A stretch of 64,000 nucleotides of DNA from Myxococcota bacterium (GCA_022072125.1 JAJVIH010000004.1:1-64000), one strand, 5' to 3'. Shown: positions 1 through 9,203, counted from the first letter of the stretch. The notes: generated by a model from the letters alone, not told the origin. A program made the numbers and translations.

Positions 1-1
1 G

Positions 2-1576
2 ACTGACGGCATTCTGGTGAAGGATGCGGCCAGTCTGGGCAGCTACAAATACGGGCGGGTATACCCCTCCCTCTCGTTGGCCTGCCTCTCCACCTATTTT
101 GAGAAGCCCATCCGTCTGTGGGTGGATGTTCCCGAAACCATGGACGAAGACATGGTGCCCGCGCGCCTGATGATCGGCGAGAGAAAAATCCCGATTGATG
201 AACGCGGCCGTTTCGTCATCAATTACCTGGGACCGGGCCGCACGGTGCCGCATTACAGCGTGATTGACATCATCCGGAAGGAAAAACCCAAGGACGCCCT
301 GAAGGACAAGGTGGTGCTGATCGGCGCCACCACGATTGGCATCTACGATCTGCGGCACTCGCCGTTTGACTCCGAGTTTCCGGGTGTCGAGATCCACGCC
401 AACATCATTGATAACGTCATGACCGAGAGCTACCTGGTCCGCCCGACTTCCATCAAGGCGATGGAACTGGGCTTCTACCTGGGCATCTCGATCCTGTTGG
501 GCATCCTGCTCGGACATATCCGGTTGTACTATGGCGTGATGCTGACCATCCTGATCAGCGGCCTGTTCCTGGTGGGCAACTATTATTTCGCATTCCGCAA
601 CGGCATCTGGATGGTCGCGGTGCTGCCCTTCCTGGAAATGTACACCATCATGGTGGCGGTCGCGGTCTTCCGTTACATCACCGAGGAGCGGGAGAAGGGC
701 GCCGTCCGCAAGGCGTTCCAGTTCTACTTGACCAAATCCGTCGTCGAGAAGGTGCTGGAAGACCCGGACTCCCTCAAGTTGGGCGGCCAGAAGCGCGAGA
801 TGACCGTCATGTTTTCGGACGTGCGCGGCTTCACCACCATATCCGAGTTGCTGGACGCGGAAGAACTGGTCGCGTTGCTGAACGAATACCTGACCCCCAT
901 GACCGACCTGGTGTTTGAATATGACGGCACCCTCGACAAGTACATGGGCGACGCCATCATGGCCTTCTGGGGCGCTCCGCTGGAGCAACCGGATCACGCC
1001 CAGCGCGCCTGCCATACCGCCCTGAAAATGATGGACAAACTCAAGGAGCTTCAGGCCGGCTGGGCGGCCCGCAAACTGCCGCACCTGGATATCGGCATCG
1101 GCATCAACACGGGAACGATGTCCGTCGGCAACATGGGTTCGGCCAACCGCTTTGACTATACGGTCATGGGTGATTCGGTGAATCTGGGGTCCCGTCTTGA
1201 AGGCATCAACAAGGAATACGGCACCAATATCATCGTCAGCCAGTTCACCGCCGCCAAGGTGCATAACGAATTTGTGCTGCGCGAACTCGATGCGGTGCGC
1301 GTCAAGGGCAAAAAGGAGCCGGTGCATATCTACGAACTGATCGCCGTCAAAACTCCGGGATGGGAGCAACAGTACCAATACGCCCGCGGGTTCGAATACG
1401 GCCTGAACCAGTACCGCCAGCAGCAATGGGATCAGGCGGAGACCACCTTCAAACAGGTCCTCGCCCTGCGTCCCAATGACGGGCCGGCGACTCATTACCT
1501 GGAGCGCGTGGAATACCTCCGCGAGCATTCTCCTGGAGCCGATTGGGATGGCGTATGGACCATGAAGACCAAGTGA
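2..1576 (+). CDS. CHASE2-domain adenylate/guanylate cyclase (5' partial)
   Basis: The reading frame is open to the window edge, so the N-terminus is missing. The visible part starts inside a CHASE2 sensor region (extracytoplasmic; it includes KVVLIGATTIG and the FPGVEIHANIID segment typical of the family). Three hydrophobic segments follow at about residues 150-220, then a class III nucleotide cyclase domain. The domain shows the metal-binding FSDVRGFT motif near visible residue 270, LDKYMGDAIMAFWG, and the YTVMGDSVNLGSRLEG motif with the transition-state Asn and Arg. The Lys in DKYMGD favours ATP over GTP, so adenylate cyclase is more likely than guanylate cyclase. The last 60 residues resemble one TPR-like helical hairpin. 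A Crp-family gene begins 69 bases downstream, which suggests that this enzyme makes the ligand for that regulator. Confidence 0.9.
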   Translation, partial: TDGILVKDAASLGSYKYGRVYPSLSLACLSTYFEKPIRLWVDVPETMDEDMVPARLMIGERKIPIDERGRFVINYLGPGRTVPHYSVIDIIRKEKPKDALKDKVVLIGATTIGIYDLRHSPFDSEFPGVEIHANIIDNVMTESYLVRPTSIKAMELGFYLGISILLGILLGHIRLYYGVMLTILISGLFLVGNYYFAFRNGIWMVAVLPFLEMYTIMVAVAVFRYITEEREKGAVRKAFQFYLTKSVVEKVLEDPDSLKLGGQKREMTVMFSDVRGFTTISELLDAEELVALLNEYLTPMTDLVFEYDGTLDKYMGDAIMAFWGAPLEQPDHAQRACHTALKMMDKLKELQAGWAARKLPHLDIGIGINTGTMSVGNMGSANRFDYTVMGDSVNLGSRLEGINKEYGTNIIVSQFTAAKVHNEFVLRELDAVRVKGKKEPVHIYELIAVKTPGWEQQYQYARGFEYGLNQYRQQQWDQAETTFKQVLALRPNDGPATHYLERVEYLREHSPGADWDGVWTMKTK

Positions 1577-1645
1577 CCCATTATGCAATTGCAGCAGATG
1601 AGGGTCGGGTGTATCCTGATTCGGGTATTTTCAAGGGGATAATTC

Positions 1646-2302
1646 ATGGCGACTTCCGCTGAAACCATATTGATGGAGCGTTTCGGCCGCAGTTTCCCGG
1701 CGGGAACCGTGTTGTTCCGCGAGGGGGATTTCGGCAAGGAGATGTACATCATCCACGAAGGGCGGGTTCGCATCAGCAAGCGTGTCCGCGATGTGGAAAA
1801 GACGCTGGTGTCGCTGGGCTCTGGGGAGTTTTTCGGGGAAATGGCCGTGCTCAACGACAAGCCCCGCACCGCCACCGCGGTGGTCGAGGAGGATTGCAAA
1901 TTGCTGGTGATCAGCCCTCCGGTGTTTGAGGCGATGGTGCGCGGCAATTCGGAGATCGCCGTCCGGCTCATCAAGAAGCTGGCGGGCCGTCTGGAAGAGG
2001 CCGACGCCCAGATTGAAAACCTGCTGCACCGCGACAACAACAGCCGCGTCGTTCACAGCCTCGCTTACATGGCGGAAAAGCGCGGCAATCAGACCGCGCA
2101 AGGCTACAAGGTGGATATGTCGGTCAATGACCTGGCCAAATACGTGGGGCTGGAAGAGGGCGACGTGCAGTCGGTGCTGGACAAACTGCTGCAGGCCCGG
2201 CTGATTCAACTCGTTCCGGACGCCTTCATCGTATACAATGTGGTGACCCTGCGGAAGTACCTCGAATACCTCGAAATGAAGGAAAAATTCGGGGATATTT
2301 GA
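1646..2302 (+). CDS. Crp/Fnr-family cyclic nucleotide-binding transcriptional regulator
   Basis: A 218-residue protein, the usual Crp length. The N-terminal half is a cNMP-binding beta-roll with the phosphate-binding cassette GEFFGEMAVL followed by RTATAV. The Arg-Thr pair in this cassette contacts the cyclic phosphate in cAMP-binding members, so cAMP is the likely ligand. A long dimerisation helix follows (about residues 105-135) and then a C-terminal winged-helix region with VNDLAKYVGLEEGDVQSVLDK. The C-terminus is more diverged from E. coli Crp than the sensor half, so DNA specificity cannot be read. The ATG start has a purine-rich ribosome site (AAGGGGAT) seven bases upstream. It is probably co-transcribed with the cyclase 69 bases upstream. 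Confidence 0.88.
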   Translation: MATSAETILMERFGRSFPAGTVLFREGDFGKEMYIIHEGRVRISKRVRDVEKTLVSLGSGEFFGEMAVLNDKPRTATAVVEEDCKLLVISPPVFEAMVRGNSEIAVRLIKKLAGRLEEADAQIENLLHRDNNSRVVHSLAYMAEKRGNQTAQGYKVDMSVNDLAKYVGLEEGDVQSVLDKLLQARLIQLVPDAFIVYNVVTLRKYLEYLEMKEKFGDI

Positions 2303-2464
2303 GGGGCATGCCCCATCCCGCTCCCAATTCCGCCAGCCGGTCCCGGTCTTCCCGTGGCGAGAAGCGCCATCATTCCCGTCCCGTCTGAATGACCCCGCCT
2401 GGGAGTAGAGTTGCTTCAGGTTGGCCGGAGAGGGCGGCCGATGCCGCCCCAGGGCTTCCCGGCC
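2303..2464. other. Inverted repeats between the Crp-type gene and clpS
   Basis: Directly after the regulator's stop codon lies a perfect 12-base palindrome, GGGGCATGCCCC (2303-2314). Further on is a nested structure. The inner stem is GGGCGGC/GCCGCCC (2432-2438 with 2443-2449) around a CGAT loop. The outer arms are GGCCGG (2423-2428) and CCGGCC (2459-2464). There is no T-run after either, so a standard Rho-independent terminator is not shown. The nested stem could act as a Rho-assisted terminator, an mRNA stabiliser or part of the clpS leader. Confidence 0.4.
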
Positions 2465-2502
2465 ATTGACTGTAACCGCGGGCGTGATCAAATTACGAAA
2501 CG

Positions 2503-2832
2503 ATGAGCGAGAAGAAGGACAACGGAAAACCAGGCAAGGGACAGGGGCAACTGCTCCTGGAGGGGCGCGTCCGCACCCAGAAGCCGCCCATGTACCGGGT
2601 GCTGTTGTACAACGACAACTACACCACCATGGAGTTTGTGGTGTGGCTGCTCATGTCGGTATTTCATCACAACGAGAACGACGCCACGGAAATCATGTTG
2701 AAGATACACAACGATGGCATGGGCGTGGCGGGCGTATATTCATACGAAGTGGCGGAGACCAAGGTGCGGGAGACCACCAACCTGGCGCGCATGCGGGAGT
2801 ATCCCCTGCTCTGCACCATGGAGCCGGAGTAG
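2503..2832 (+). CDS. clpS: ATP-dependent Clp protease adaptor ClpS
   Basis: A 109-residue protein matching ClpS in length and sequence. A variable N-terminal tail is followed by PPMYRVLLYNDNYTTMEFVV, whose YNDNYTTMEFV core forms the N-degron pocket. Later come HHNENDATEIMLKIHNDG and a C-terminal ETTNLARMREYPLLCTME segment. ClpS binds the ClpA N-domain and delivers proteins with destabilising N-terminal residues. Here clpS lies 412 bases upstream of clpA on the same strand, a wider gap than usual for this pair. No clear Shine-Dalgarno precedes the ATG. Confidence 0.95.
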   Translation: MSEKKDNGKPGKGQGQLLLEGRVRTQKPPMYRVLLYNDNYTTMEFVVWLLMSVFHHNENDATEIMLKIHNDGMGVAGVYSYEVAETKVRETTNLARMREYPLLCTMEPE

Positions 2833-3244
2833 GCGCGCCCTGGCGCTGACGCGGCCCCTCTCTTCCCGCGGCGCGGGGAGTATTCTCCGCCGGGCTTGAA
2901 CAAACCCCGTTGAACTGCCTCGTCCATCCCGGAAATGAAGTTCCGGATTATCCTTCATGATCCAGGGGTTGAGGAGCGGAATGCGTGTCCGGGGAGAGGA
3001 TGGTTCATTCATCGCTCCACATCCCGCCAATCGGCGCCAGTCCCGCGGCGCCTTGCCTTTGGCGTCCAGTTCGAACCGGGCGGACATGGCGAATCCGGAC
3101 GGACTGGGGCAAAATGCTTATTGTGGATTGACGGCCCATCGCCGGACCAGCAGGCCGGGGGTTGACTGGACAGCACCACGTGGAAGACTAAGGAAGGGGA
3201 GATAACGGGCCGCCCGGCGCTCCCGGGAGATTGGGGATACCGCC
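2833..3244. other. Intergenic region clpS-clpA, no gene recognised
   Basis: This is a 412-base stretch between clpS and clpA. Short open frames exist but have no recognisable protein character and no good ribosome site. An inverted repeat CCGGAA/TTCCGG (2929-2934 with 2941-2946, six-base loop) is visible. A TTGACT hexamer sits at 3162-3167 but has no convincing -10 partner. The region may hold the clpA promoter and a 5' leader. Confidence 0.4.
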
Positions 3245-5542
3245 ATGCTCACCAGGGAATTTGAAGAGACCGTCAAACGTGCATACGCGGATGCCAGCCA
3301 GCGGGGACACGAATACCTGACCCTGGAGCATTTGTTGCTGGCCATTCTCGATGATCCCGTGGGCAAGGAAATCCTCAACGCCTGCGGCGCCGATATCGAG
3401 GAACTGCGGAAGGACCTGAAGGACTTCCTGTCCAACAAGCTGAAAGCGCTTCCGGACCGGCGGGACGCGGGGATGAATGAAACCGTCTCGTTCAACCGGG
3501 TGATCCAGCGCGCGGCCCAGCATGTCGCCTCCAGCGGCAAGGACAAGATTGACGCGGGCAATGTGCTGGCGGCCATGTACCGCGAACCGGAATCCCACGC
3601 GGTGTATCTGCTTCAGCGGCAGGGGGTGACCCGCTTCGATGTGATCAATTTCATTTCGCACGGCATTTCCAAGGTGAAGGCGCCGGGCGTTGGCAAGATG
3701 CGTATCCCCACAGGCGAGGACGGCGAGACCGTCGCCGCCGATCCGCTGGCGGAGTACACGACCGAACTGGTGGCGCGGGCGGCGGCGGGGAAAGTTGATC
3801 CGCTGGTGGGCCGTGACAAGGAACTGGAGCGCATCATCCAGGTGCTGGCGCGCCGCCGGAAAAACAATCCGCTGCTGCTGGGGGATCCCGGCGTGGGCAA
3901 AACCGCGCTGGCGGAAGGGCTGGCGGCGATGATTCAGCAGGGCAAGGCGCCGCCTTTTCTGGCCAACGCGAAAATCCATTCCCTGGATTTGGGCGCCCTG
4001 CTGGCGGGGACCCGCTACCGCGGCGATTTCGAGGAGCGCGTCAAGGCGGTGCTCGACGCCCTGAAAGGCAAGAAAAACGCCATCCTGTTCATTGATGAAA
4101 TTCACATGATTGTGGGGGCGGGCGCCACCACCGGCGGCACCATGGATGCGGCGAACCTGCTCAAGCCCATGTTGGCGTCCGGCGAATTGCGCTGCATCGG
4201 ATCCACCACGCACAAGGATTATAAATCCTCGTTCGAGAAGGATCGCGCGCTGGCCCGGCGCTTTCAGACCATCGAGATACCCGAGCCATCCGTCGAGGAT
4301 GCGGTGCGGATTCTCAATGGCGTCAAGACCGGATACGAGCAGCACCACGGCGTGCGCTTCACCAAGGCGAGCATCCAGGCCGCCGCGGCGCTGTCCCACA
4401 AGTACATCAATGAGCGCCACCTGCCTGACAAGGCGATTGATGTGATTGACGAGGCGGGAGCGCTCTTCCGCATGCGCCATCCGGAGGCGTCGAACAATCC
4501 GGATGACAACCCGATCTATCCGGAGGCGATCGAGAAGGTGGTGTCATCCATCTCCCGCGTGCCGGTGAAAAGCGTCACCACCGATGATCGTGATCGCCTG
4601 AAGAACCTGGAGCCGGAACTCAAGCGTTATATCTTCGGGCAGGATGAAGCGGTCGAAAAAATCGTGGGGGCGATCAAACTTTCCCGTTCGGGGTTGGGGC
4701 ATCCGGAAAAGCCGGTGGGCAGTTTCCTGTTTTCGGGTCCCACCGGCGTGGGCAAGACCGAACTGGCGCGCAAGCTGGCGGCCATTCTGGGCGTGGAACT
4801 GCTGCGTTATGACATGACCGAGTACATGGAGAAACACGCGGTATCGCGGCTGATTGGCGCGCCTCCGGGCTATGTGGGCTTTGATCAGGGGGGATTGCTG
4901 ACCGACGCCATCCGCAAACATCCCCACGCCGTGGTGATTCTCGATGAAATCGAGAAGGCCCATGGAGATATCTACAACATCCTGCTTCAGGTCATGGACC
5001 ACGCCACCCTTACCGACAACATGGGGCGCAAGGCGGATTTCCGCAATGTCATCCTCATCATGACCACCAACGCCGGCGCCCACGACATGGTGCAGTCGCG
5101 CATTGGTTTTGGCGGCGGGGCGGTCTCCAGCGATGGCAAGGAAACCATCGAGCGCCTGTTCACGCCGGAGTTCCGCAACCGCCTTGACGCCTGGGTCGCC
5201 TTCAAGGCGCTGAGTCCGGAGACCATCGCCAGGGTGGTGGAAAAATTCGTGGACGAACTCGACGCCCAACTCGCCGAGAAGCATGTCCACCTGGAACTGG
5301 ACGGGGCCGCCCGCGAATGGCTGGCCCAACATGGGTATGATCCCCTGTATGGAGCGCGGCCGATGGCGCGGGTGATCCAGAAGGAAATCAAGCTGCCCAT
5401 CGCCAATGAAATTCTGTTCGGGGCGTTGGTCAACGGCGGTCAGGTTCATGTCTCCGCGCGTGACGGCGAACTGACCTTCCGCTACGAAGCCGCTCCGCCG
5501 CGCACGCCCGAAGACGAGGAGTCGCCCACGCTGGTTGGCTGA
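3245..5542 (+). CDS. clpA: ATP-dependent Clp protease ATP-binding subunit ClpA
   Basis: A 765-residue double AAA+ unfoldase, the normal ClpA length. It has an N-terminal double Clp repeat (residues 1-145, the ClpS-binding domain). The first AAA+ module has Walker [10 protein letters not shown] near residue 215 and Walker B LFIDEIH. There is no ClpB-type long middle domain. The second module has Walker [10 protein letters not shown] near residue 498 and Walker [11 protein letters not shown]. The segment SRIGFGGG near residue 619 is the IGF-type loop that docks on ClpP, so it is expected to feed a ClpP peptidase; clpP itself is not in the window. The 3' end overlaps the convergent gene on the other strand by 61 bases. 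Confidence 0.96.
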   Translation: MLTREFEETVKRAYADASQRGHEYLTLEHLLLAILDDPVGKEILNACGADIEELRKDLKDFLSNKLKALPDRRDAGMNETVSFNRVIQRAAQHVASSGKDKIDAGNVLAAMYREPESHAVYLLQRQGVTRFDVINFISHGISKVKAPGVGKMRIPTGEDGETVAADPLAEYTTELVARAAAGKVDPLVGRDKELERIIQVLARRRKNNPLLLGDPGVGKTALAEGLAAMIQQGKAPPFLANAKIHSLDLGALLAGTRYRGDFEERVKAVLDALKGKKNAILFIDEIHMIVGAGATTGGTMDAANLLKPMLASGELRCIGSTTHKDYKSSFEKDRALARRFQTIEIPEPSVEDAVRILNGVKTGYEQHHGVRFTKASIQAAAALSHKYINERHLPDKAIDVIDEAGALFRMRHPEASNNPDDNPIYPEAIEKVVSSISRVPVKSVTTDDRDRLKNLEPELKRYIFGQDEAVEKIVGAIKLSRSGLGHPEKPVGSFLFSGPTGVGKTELARKLAAILGVELLRYDMTEYMEKHAVSRLIGAPPGYVGFDQGGLLTDAIRKHPHAVVILDEIEKAHGDIYNILLQVMDHATLTDNMGRKADFRNVILIMTTNAGAHDMVQSRIGFGGGAVSSDGKETIERLFTPEFRNRLDAWVAFKALSPETIARVVEKFVDELDAQLAEKHVHLELDGAAREWLAQHGYDPLYGARPMARVIQKEIKLPIANEILFGALVNGGQVHVSARDGELTFRYEAAPPRTPEDEESPTLVG

Positions 5543-6462
5543 ACGATGGATCCGGTATTCCGCTGACGCAAGCGGAGAATCAACGCCATCCACCCATGGG
5601 CGGCGATGGCGGCGCCCAGCGCGCCCGCAAGGGCGATCAATACATGGGTCAGCAAGGCGCCAGGCCGCGCCTGCTGGAGCAGGAACAGGAACCCCTCGAA
5701 CAACAAATAGAGGTGGGGGTAGAGCAAAAAACTCCATCCCCACAGCCGGGCCATGCCGTGCGCGTTGGGCCAGTTGGGCAGGCACAGGAGGGAAGACAGG
5801 CTCAGCGGCAACAGCGCCAGCGAGAACAACGCCAGTGCTGGATATTGCCCCTTACCAAATTCCATCAGGAAGCGATGCCGCCACAGCAGGATGGTCTCGC
5901 CGCCATCGCCCGTGGGGATGGCGGCGGCGTGTATCGCCAGCATCGCCAGCGCGATCAGCAACACCAGTCCCCGCGCCAGGTTTGAGGCGGGATTCGCCGA
6001 TCGCCACAGCATCAACAGGCCCGCGGCCGCGCACCCCGCGAATACCAGGGGAGGCGTTGGCATGGGCTCCAGCAACAGGTCTTCGCGGATCGCCTGGGCG
6101 CTGGCGAGAATAAGCAATCCGCAGGCCAGGGCTGTCACGCACGCGGCGGCCCGGGGGAGTTCTGGATTTTGTGGGGACGCGGATGGCCGCGGCCGCCATA
6201 ATCCTGCCCGCGCCAGGGCGAATATCGCCGCCAGCGCGCCGCCCCACATCATTCCAAAAGAGAATGTGGTCTCTGGATGGGCGGACAGGACGGCGGGTAT
6301 CCAGTCGAAACGCTCCCCCGCAAGGCCAAAGAGCCCAACCGGGCGTGCGGACCAGGGCGGCAAGGCCAGAGCGAGCAGGGCCAGGGCCATCCACCCCGCC
6401 TGACGGAGCAGGCGGGCGATGCGCCCGCGCGCTGCTTCCGGATCATCCCAGTCCATGAACAA
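5482..6462 (-). CDS. Polytopic membrane protein of unknown function
   Basis: A 326-residue, very hydrophobic protein with roughly eight membrane-spanning segments, an Ala/Leu-rich composition and no motif that I recognise. The preferred start is TTG at 6462, preceded by a GGAG ribosome site at good spacing; an ATG two codons later lacks one. It lies 60 bases downstream of the GMC oxidoreductase gene on the same strand and may be the last gene of that unit. Its 3' end overlaps the end of clpA by 61 bases in convergent orientation, which is unusual but plausible. Function cannot be assigned. Confidence 0.65.
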   Translation of the reverse strand: MFMDWDDPEAARGRIARLLRQAGWMALALLALALPPWSARPVGLFGLAGERFDWIPAVLSAHPETTFSFGMMWGGALAAIFALARAGLWRPRPSASPQNPELPRAAACVTALACGLLILASAQAIREDLLLEPMPTPPLVFAGCAAAGLLMLWRSANPASNLARGLVLLIALAMLAIHAAAIPTGDGGETILLWRHRFLMEFGKGQYPALALFSLALLPLSLSSLLCLPNWPNAHGMARLWGWSFLLYPHLYLLFEGFLFLLQQARPGALLTHVLIALAGALGAAIAAHGWMALILRLRQRNTGSIVQPTSVGDSSSSGVRGGAAS

Positions 6463-6522
6463 GATGGCGCTCCGCGGGCCGCGCCCCGTGCGCGTGAAGG
6501 CGAAAGCCCCGGGAGAATTGTT

Positions 6523-8061
6523 TCACGCCCCCAGCAGCATGTCCGTGCAGAGCTTGGACATGCCCATGATGGACAACATGGGATTCACGCCCATGTTGGT
6601 GGGGAAAACGCTGGAATCCACCACGTAGAGGTTCTTGACGTGATGGCATTCAAAACGTGGATTCACAACGCTGTTCGAGGGATCCGCGCCCATGCGCGCG
6701 GTGCCGAACAGGTGGGTGGCGATGGCGTTGAAATGACCTGGGGTCAGACGCGGCTTGGCGCGCTCCAGTTCCTCCATCGAATGAACTTCAAAAGGCATGC
6801 CGTAAATACCGGTGATGACGCTCTTGCAGCCTTGCTGGAACAGCATGCGCGCGCCCTCGACCACGCCGTCCCAGAAAATCTCCAGGTCGCGGGCGTTGGG
6901 GGTGAACGACAGTTTGGGGGGCAGGAGCGCGCGGTGGTGGATGCTGCCATGGGCGGTCGCGCGCGCCTGCACGCCCCAGATGACCAGGCGTTTGCCATCC
7001 AGGATGCCGCGCATCAGCTTTTGTCCGATGCCCGCGAAACGGATGGCCAGCAGTTCCGGCGGCAGCGAGATGGTTTCAACTTTGAAGCGCCTGGAGCGGT
7101 AATCCACCTCGTAGCCCTGGGTGGCGCCGAAATAATAATCGTAATTGTCGTCCGGATTGACGCCGACGACGCCAATTCCAGGATGGCACTGGAAATGTTC
7201 GCCGACCTTGCGGCTGGGTGATTGCAGCCCGCTTTTCTGGAGCAGTTGCGGCGTCTGAATGGCGCTGGCGGCGATCAGGACGCCCTTGCGCGCATGGGCC
7301 TTGAGAATGCGCCGGCGGCCGCCCGGCTCCGCCGGGGCCAGACTGGCTTCCACATAGACCGCCTTGCCTTCGTGGACAGCGATCCGGTCCACCCGCGCTC
7401 CCGTGTAGATGCGCGCGCCGGAATTGAGCGCCATGGGGATATAGCTCAGGTCCATGGACAGTTTGGCCCCGTTGGGGCAGCCTTGCACGCACATCGCCGC
7501 GCCCTTGCACCCCCGTTCGTTGCGGCGGATGACGTAGCCGTCCAGACCCATCGCCTCGGCGGCGCGGCGCATCACCCAGGAATGTCCGAGCACGCTGTCG
7601 TCCGTGGGTTTGATGTTCAATTCGCGCTCGATCACATCGAAGTTGGCGTCCAGCTTCTGCTTGCTGATGGTTGAACCAACGCCGTGATCCCTGATCCAGT
7701 CATCCACCACGTCTTCCGGGGTGCGCCAGCAGATGGCGGAATTGAACAGCGTGCTTCCGCCCACGCAGCATCCCTGCAACATGGGGAAGGCCGATTCACC
7801 CCACAGCACTTGCGTTCCCGCATCGCGGTACAAGTTCTTCATGGTGCGCCACATGTTGGCGGAAAAATCCCTGCGGTCGCGCCACGGACCTTCCTCCAGC
7901 ACGATGACCTGCTGTTTTTCGCCGGCCAGGAAGCGCGCCGCGGCCGCTCCCGCCGCGCCCGAGCCAATGATCACCCAGTCGGCGTCGTCGCTGGTGTTTT
8001 GCGCCACCTTCGCGGCGGGGACATGGTTGGCATGGTCCTTGGGGTAGGCGGTCGTATTCAT
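6523..8061 (-). CDS. GMC-family FAD-dependent oxidoreductase with a Cys cluster
   Basis: A 512-residue protein. The FAD-binding GSGAAGAAAA motif is at residues 33-42, followed by VLEEGPW. A GCCVGGSTLFNSAICWR segment carries the second flavin-contacting region. Near residue 184 is CKGAAMCVQGCPNGAK, a C-x5-C-x3-C arrangement seen in long-chain alcohol oxidase-like GMC proteins. The C-terminal region has HLFGTARMG and the GVNPMLSIMG segment of the GMC_oxred_C domain, where the catalytic His/Asn lie. The true ATG overlaps the upstream stop codon (ATGA), so the two are translationally coupled. The substrate is likely an alcohol or sterol-like compound, but the sequence does not fix it. Confidence 0.88.
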   Translation of the reverse strand: MNTTAYPKDHANHVPAAKVAQNTSDDADWVIIGSGAAGAAAARFLAGEKQQVIVLEEGPWRDRRDFSANMWRTMKNLYRDAGTQVLWGESAFPMLQGCCVGGSTLFNSAICWRTPEDVVDDWIRDHGVGSTISKQKLDANFDVIERELNIKPTDDSVLGHSWVMRRAAEAMGLDGYVIRRNERGCKGAAMCVQGCPNGAKLSMDLSYIPMALNSGARIYTGARVDRIAVHEGKAVYVEASLAPAEPGGRRRILKAHARKGVLIAASAIQTPQLLQKSGLQSPSRKVGEHFQCHPGIGVVGVNPDDNYDYYFGATQGYEVDYRSRRFKVETISLPPELLAIRFAGIGQKLMRGILDGKRLVIWGVQARATAHGSIHHRALLPPKLSFTPNARDLEIFWDGVVEGARMLFQQGCKSVITGIYGMPFEVHSMEELERAKPRLTPGHFNAIATHLFGTARMGADPSNSVVNPRFECHHVKNLYVVDSSVFPTNMGVNPMLSIMGMSKLCTDMLLGA

Positions 8062-8513
8062 TTCACATCCCCGGAGGTTTGCGGCTGGTAGTTGGCAGGG
8101 CGTTCGCCCAGAGGGGGTTCCTGGTTGGGCTTGCGGTATCCCACCAGATGCTGCACCTCCGGCTGGCCGAAGAAATTGAGGCAGGCCACGACCTTCACCA
8201 CGGTCGCCATCTGCCGGATCAGGTATACCGGCGAGTCGTACCAGAGATCGTAATAGCGGATTTGATCTTCCTGCTTCAGGCTGGTGAACAGCAGCGGTTT
8301 GCCGATGAAGAACAGCGGAGACAGATTGAACAGCAGCATGACCGCGCGCATGCCGATCGCCGCATGCCATGGATAGTTGGCCATCACGTCAATGGCGAAA
8401 TTTTCGTAGTCGAAATTGCGTGCGGAGTAAGGCATGCGGGCATCCAGCCCGGGGGGGATGATGCCCTCGCAGATGCGGGCGATCCACCGGGCTTCAAAGC
8501 GGGAAATCTTCAC
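8058..8513 (-). CDS. Small partner of the GMC oxidoreductase (gluconate dehydrogenase subunit 3-like)
   Basis: A 151-residue protein. The start is GTG at 8513, chosen because GGAGG lies ten bases upstream and the preceding gene stops at 8519. It has a short helical N-terminus (EARWIARICEGIIPPG), a hydrophobic NLSPLFFIGKPLLFTSL segment, and a YYDLWYDSPVYLIRQM region. This pattern resembles the N-terminal domain that is fused to long-chain alcohol oxidases, and the small subunits of gluconate-type dehydrogenases. Here it is a separate gene. Its stop overlaps the GMC start by four bases, so it most likely forms a complex with that enzyme. The family assignment is by pattern only. Confidence 0.7.
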   Translation of the reverse strand: MKISRFEARWIARICEGIIPPGLDARMPYSARNFDYENFAIDVMANYPWHAAIGMRAVMLLFNLSPLFFIGKPLLFTSLKQEDQIRYYDLWYDSPVYLIRQMATVVKVVACLNFFGQPEVQHLVGYRKPNQEPPLGERPANYQPQTSGDVK

Positions 8514-8518
8514 GGTAT

Positions 8519-9019
8519 TCAGGCCTCCATGCGAAGGGCCGGGACCAGTTCGCCTGGCGCCGCCTGCACGGCCGCGCGCCGGGCCTTGGGGGCGAACCAG
8601 AGAAAGATGAAGGTCGCCAGACCATCCCAACAAAAGATCAGCAGCCATCCGGGCCAATGGCTGGCGTCGAAAAGAAAGAATCCAAGAAAAGCCAGGCTGG
8701 TGCTTCCCTTCATGAAGACCAGCGGCCACAACACGGCGAAAAACCGCCGGACATTGATCTGCAACAGCAGGCACATCAACCCCAGGGTGAGGACATTGGA
8801 ACTGGCCAGCACGCGCCAGATCACACCCGTTTCCCCGGCGGCGTAGGGGTAGGGGCCTGCTCCGGTCAACAGGGTGGAGAAGCGGGACAGGTTATCAATC
8901 GCGCCCTGCGGATCGAACATGTACGAGGCGCCGGGAATCAGGAAATTCAGGGTCTGGAATCCGAACATGATCTGAAAATTCCGGTAATCCGTGTGTTTTT
9001 GTCCCCAGAATGCGCCCAT
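8519..9019 (-). CDS. Integral membrane protein upstream of the GMC pair
   Basis: A 166-residue protein with about four hydrophobic segments and a basic cytoplasmic tail (PKARRAAV). The ATG at 9019 is preferred over an upstream start five codons earlier because GGAGG sits about eight bases before it. Only a few bases separate its stop from the start of the next gene, so the three genes appear to be one operon. No family recognised. It could anchor the oxidoreductase to the membrane or serve as its electron acceptor, although I see no haem-ligating CXXCH or obvious quinone motif. Confidence 0.72.
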   Translation of the reverse strand: MGAFWGQKHTDYRNFQIMFGFQTLNFLIPGASYMFDPQGAIDNLSRFSTLLTGAGPYPYAAGETGVIWRVLASSNVLTLGLMCLLLQINVRRFFAVLWPLVFMKGSTSLAFLGFFLFDASHWPGWLLIFCWDGLATFIFLWFAPKARRAAVQAAPGELVPALRMEA

Positions 9020-9140
9020 GCTCCCTGCCTCCAAATTGGTCAGACCACTTTATCGAACTGGCGGACTCACGCAAGCGAAATCGTCCTTCCACCGGAAAAT
9101 TTCCCCGCCCGGTTGATTGAATCCCCGCCGGCCAATCTGG

Positions 9141-9166
9141 AAAAAACAGGCGGACTTCTCAGTCCG
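9141..9166 (-). terminator. Rho-independent terminator after the lectin lipoprotein gene
   Basis: Read on the minus strand, a six-base-pair stem CGGACT/AGTCCG with a GAGA tetraloop is followed by CCTG and then six T. It lies about 40 bases past the stop of the C-type-lectin lipoprotein gene and closes the long minus-strand run that starts near 19.5 kb. Confidence 0.75.
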
Positions 9167-9203
9167 GAGGCGGGGGGAACTGGTTCCGTGCGTTGTGTTC
9201 CGC

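Noticed and set aside
1385-1405. GGTTCGAAT, similar to a tRNA T-loop
   Set aside because: It lies inside the cyclase coding sequence and no acceptor stem or anticodon arm can be drawn around it.
2466-2494. TTGACT upstream of clpS as a possible promoter
   Set aside because: With a 17-base spacer the -10 would read CAAATT (three of six) only eight bases before the ATG.
2935-3205. Short plus-strand frames between clpS and clpA
   Set aside because: Arg/Pro-rich, no ribosome site and no family character.
3188-4480. A long minus-strand frame opposite clpA
   Set aside because: The plus-strand frame is an unmistakable ClpA; the antisense frame has no motif and no ribosome site.
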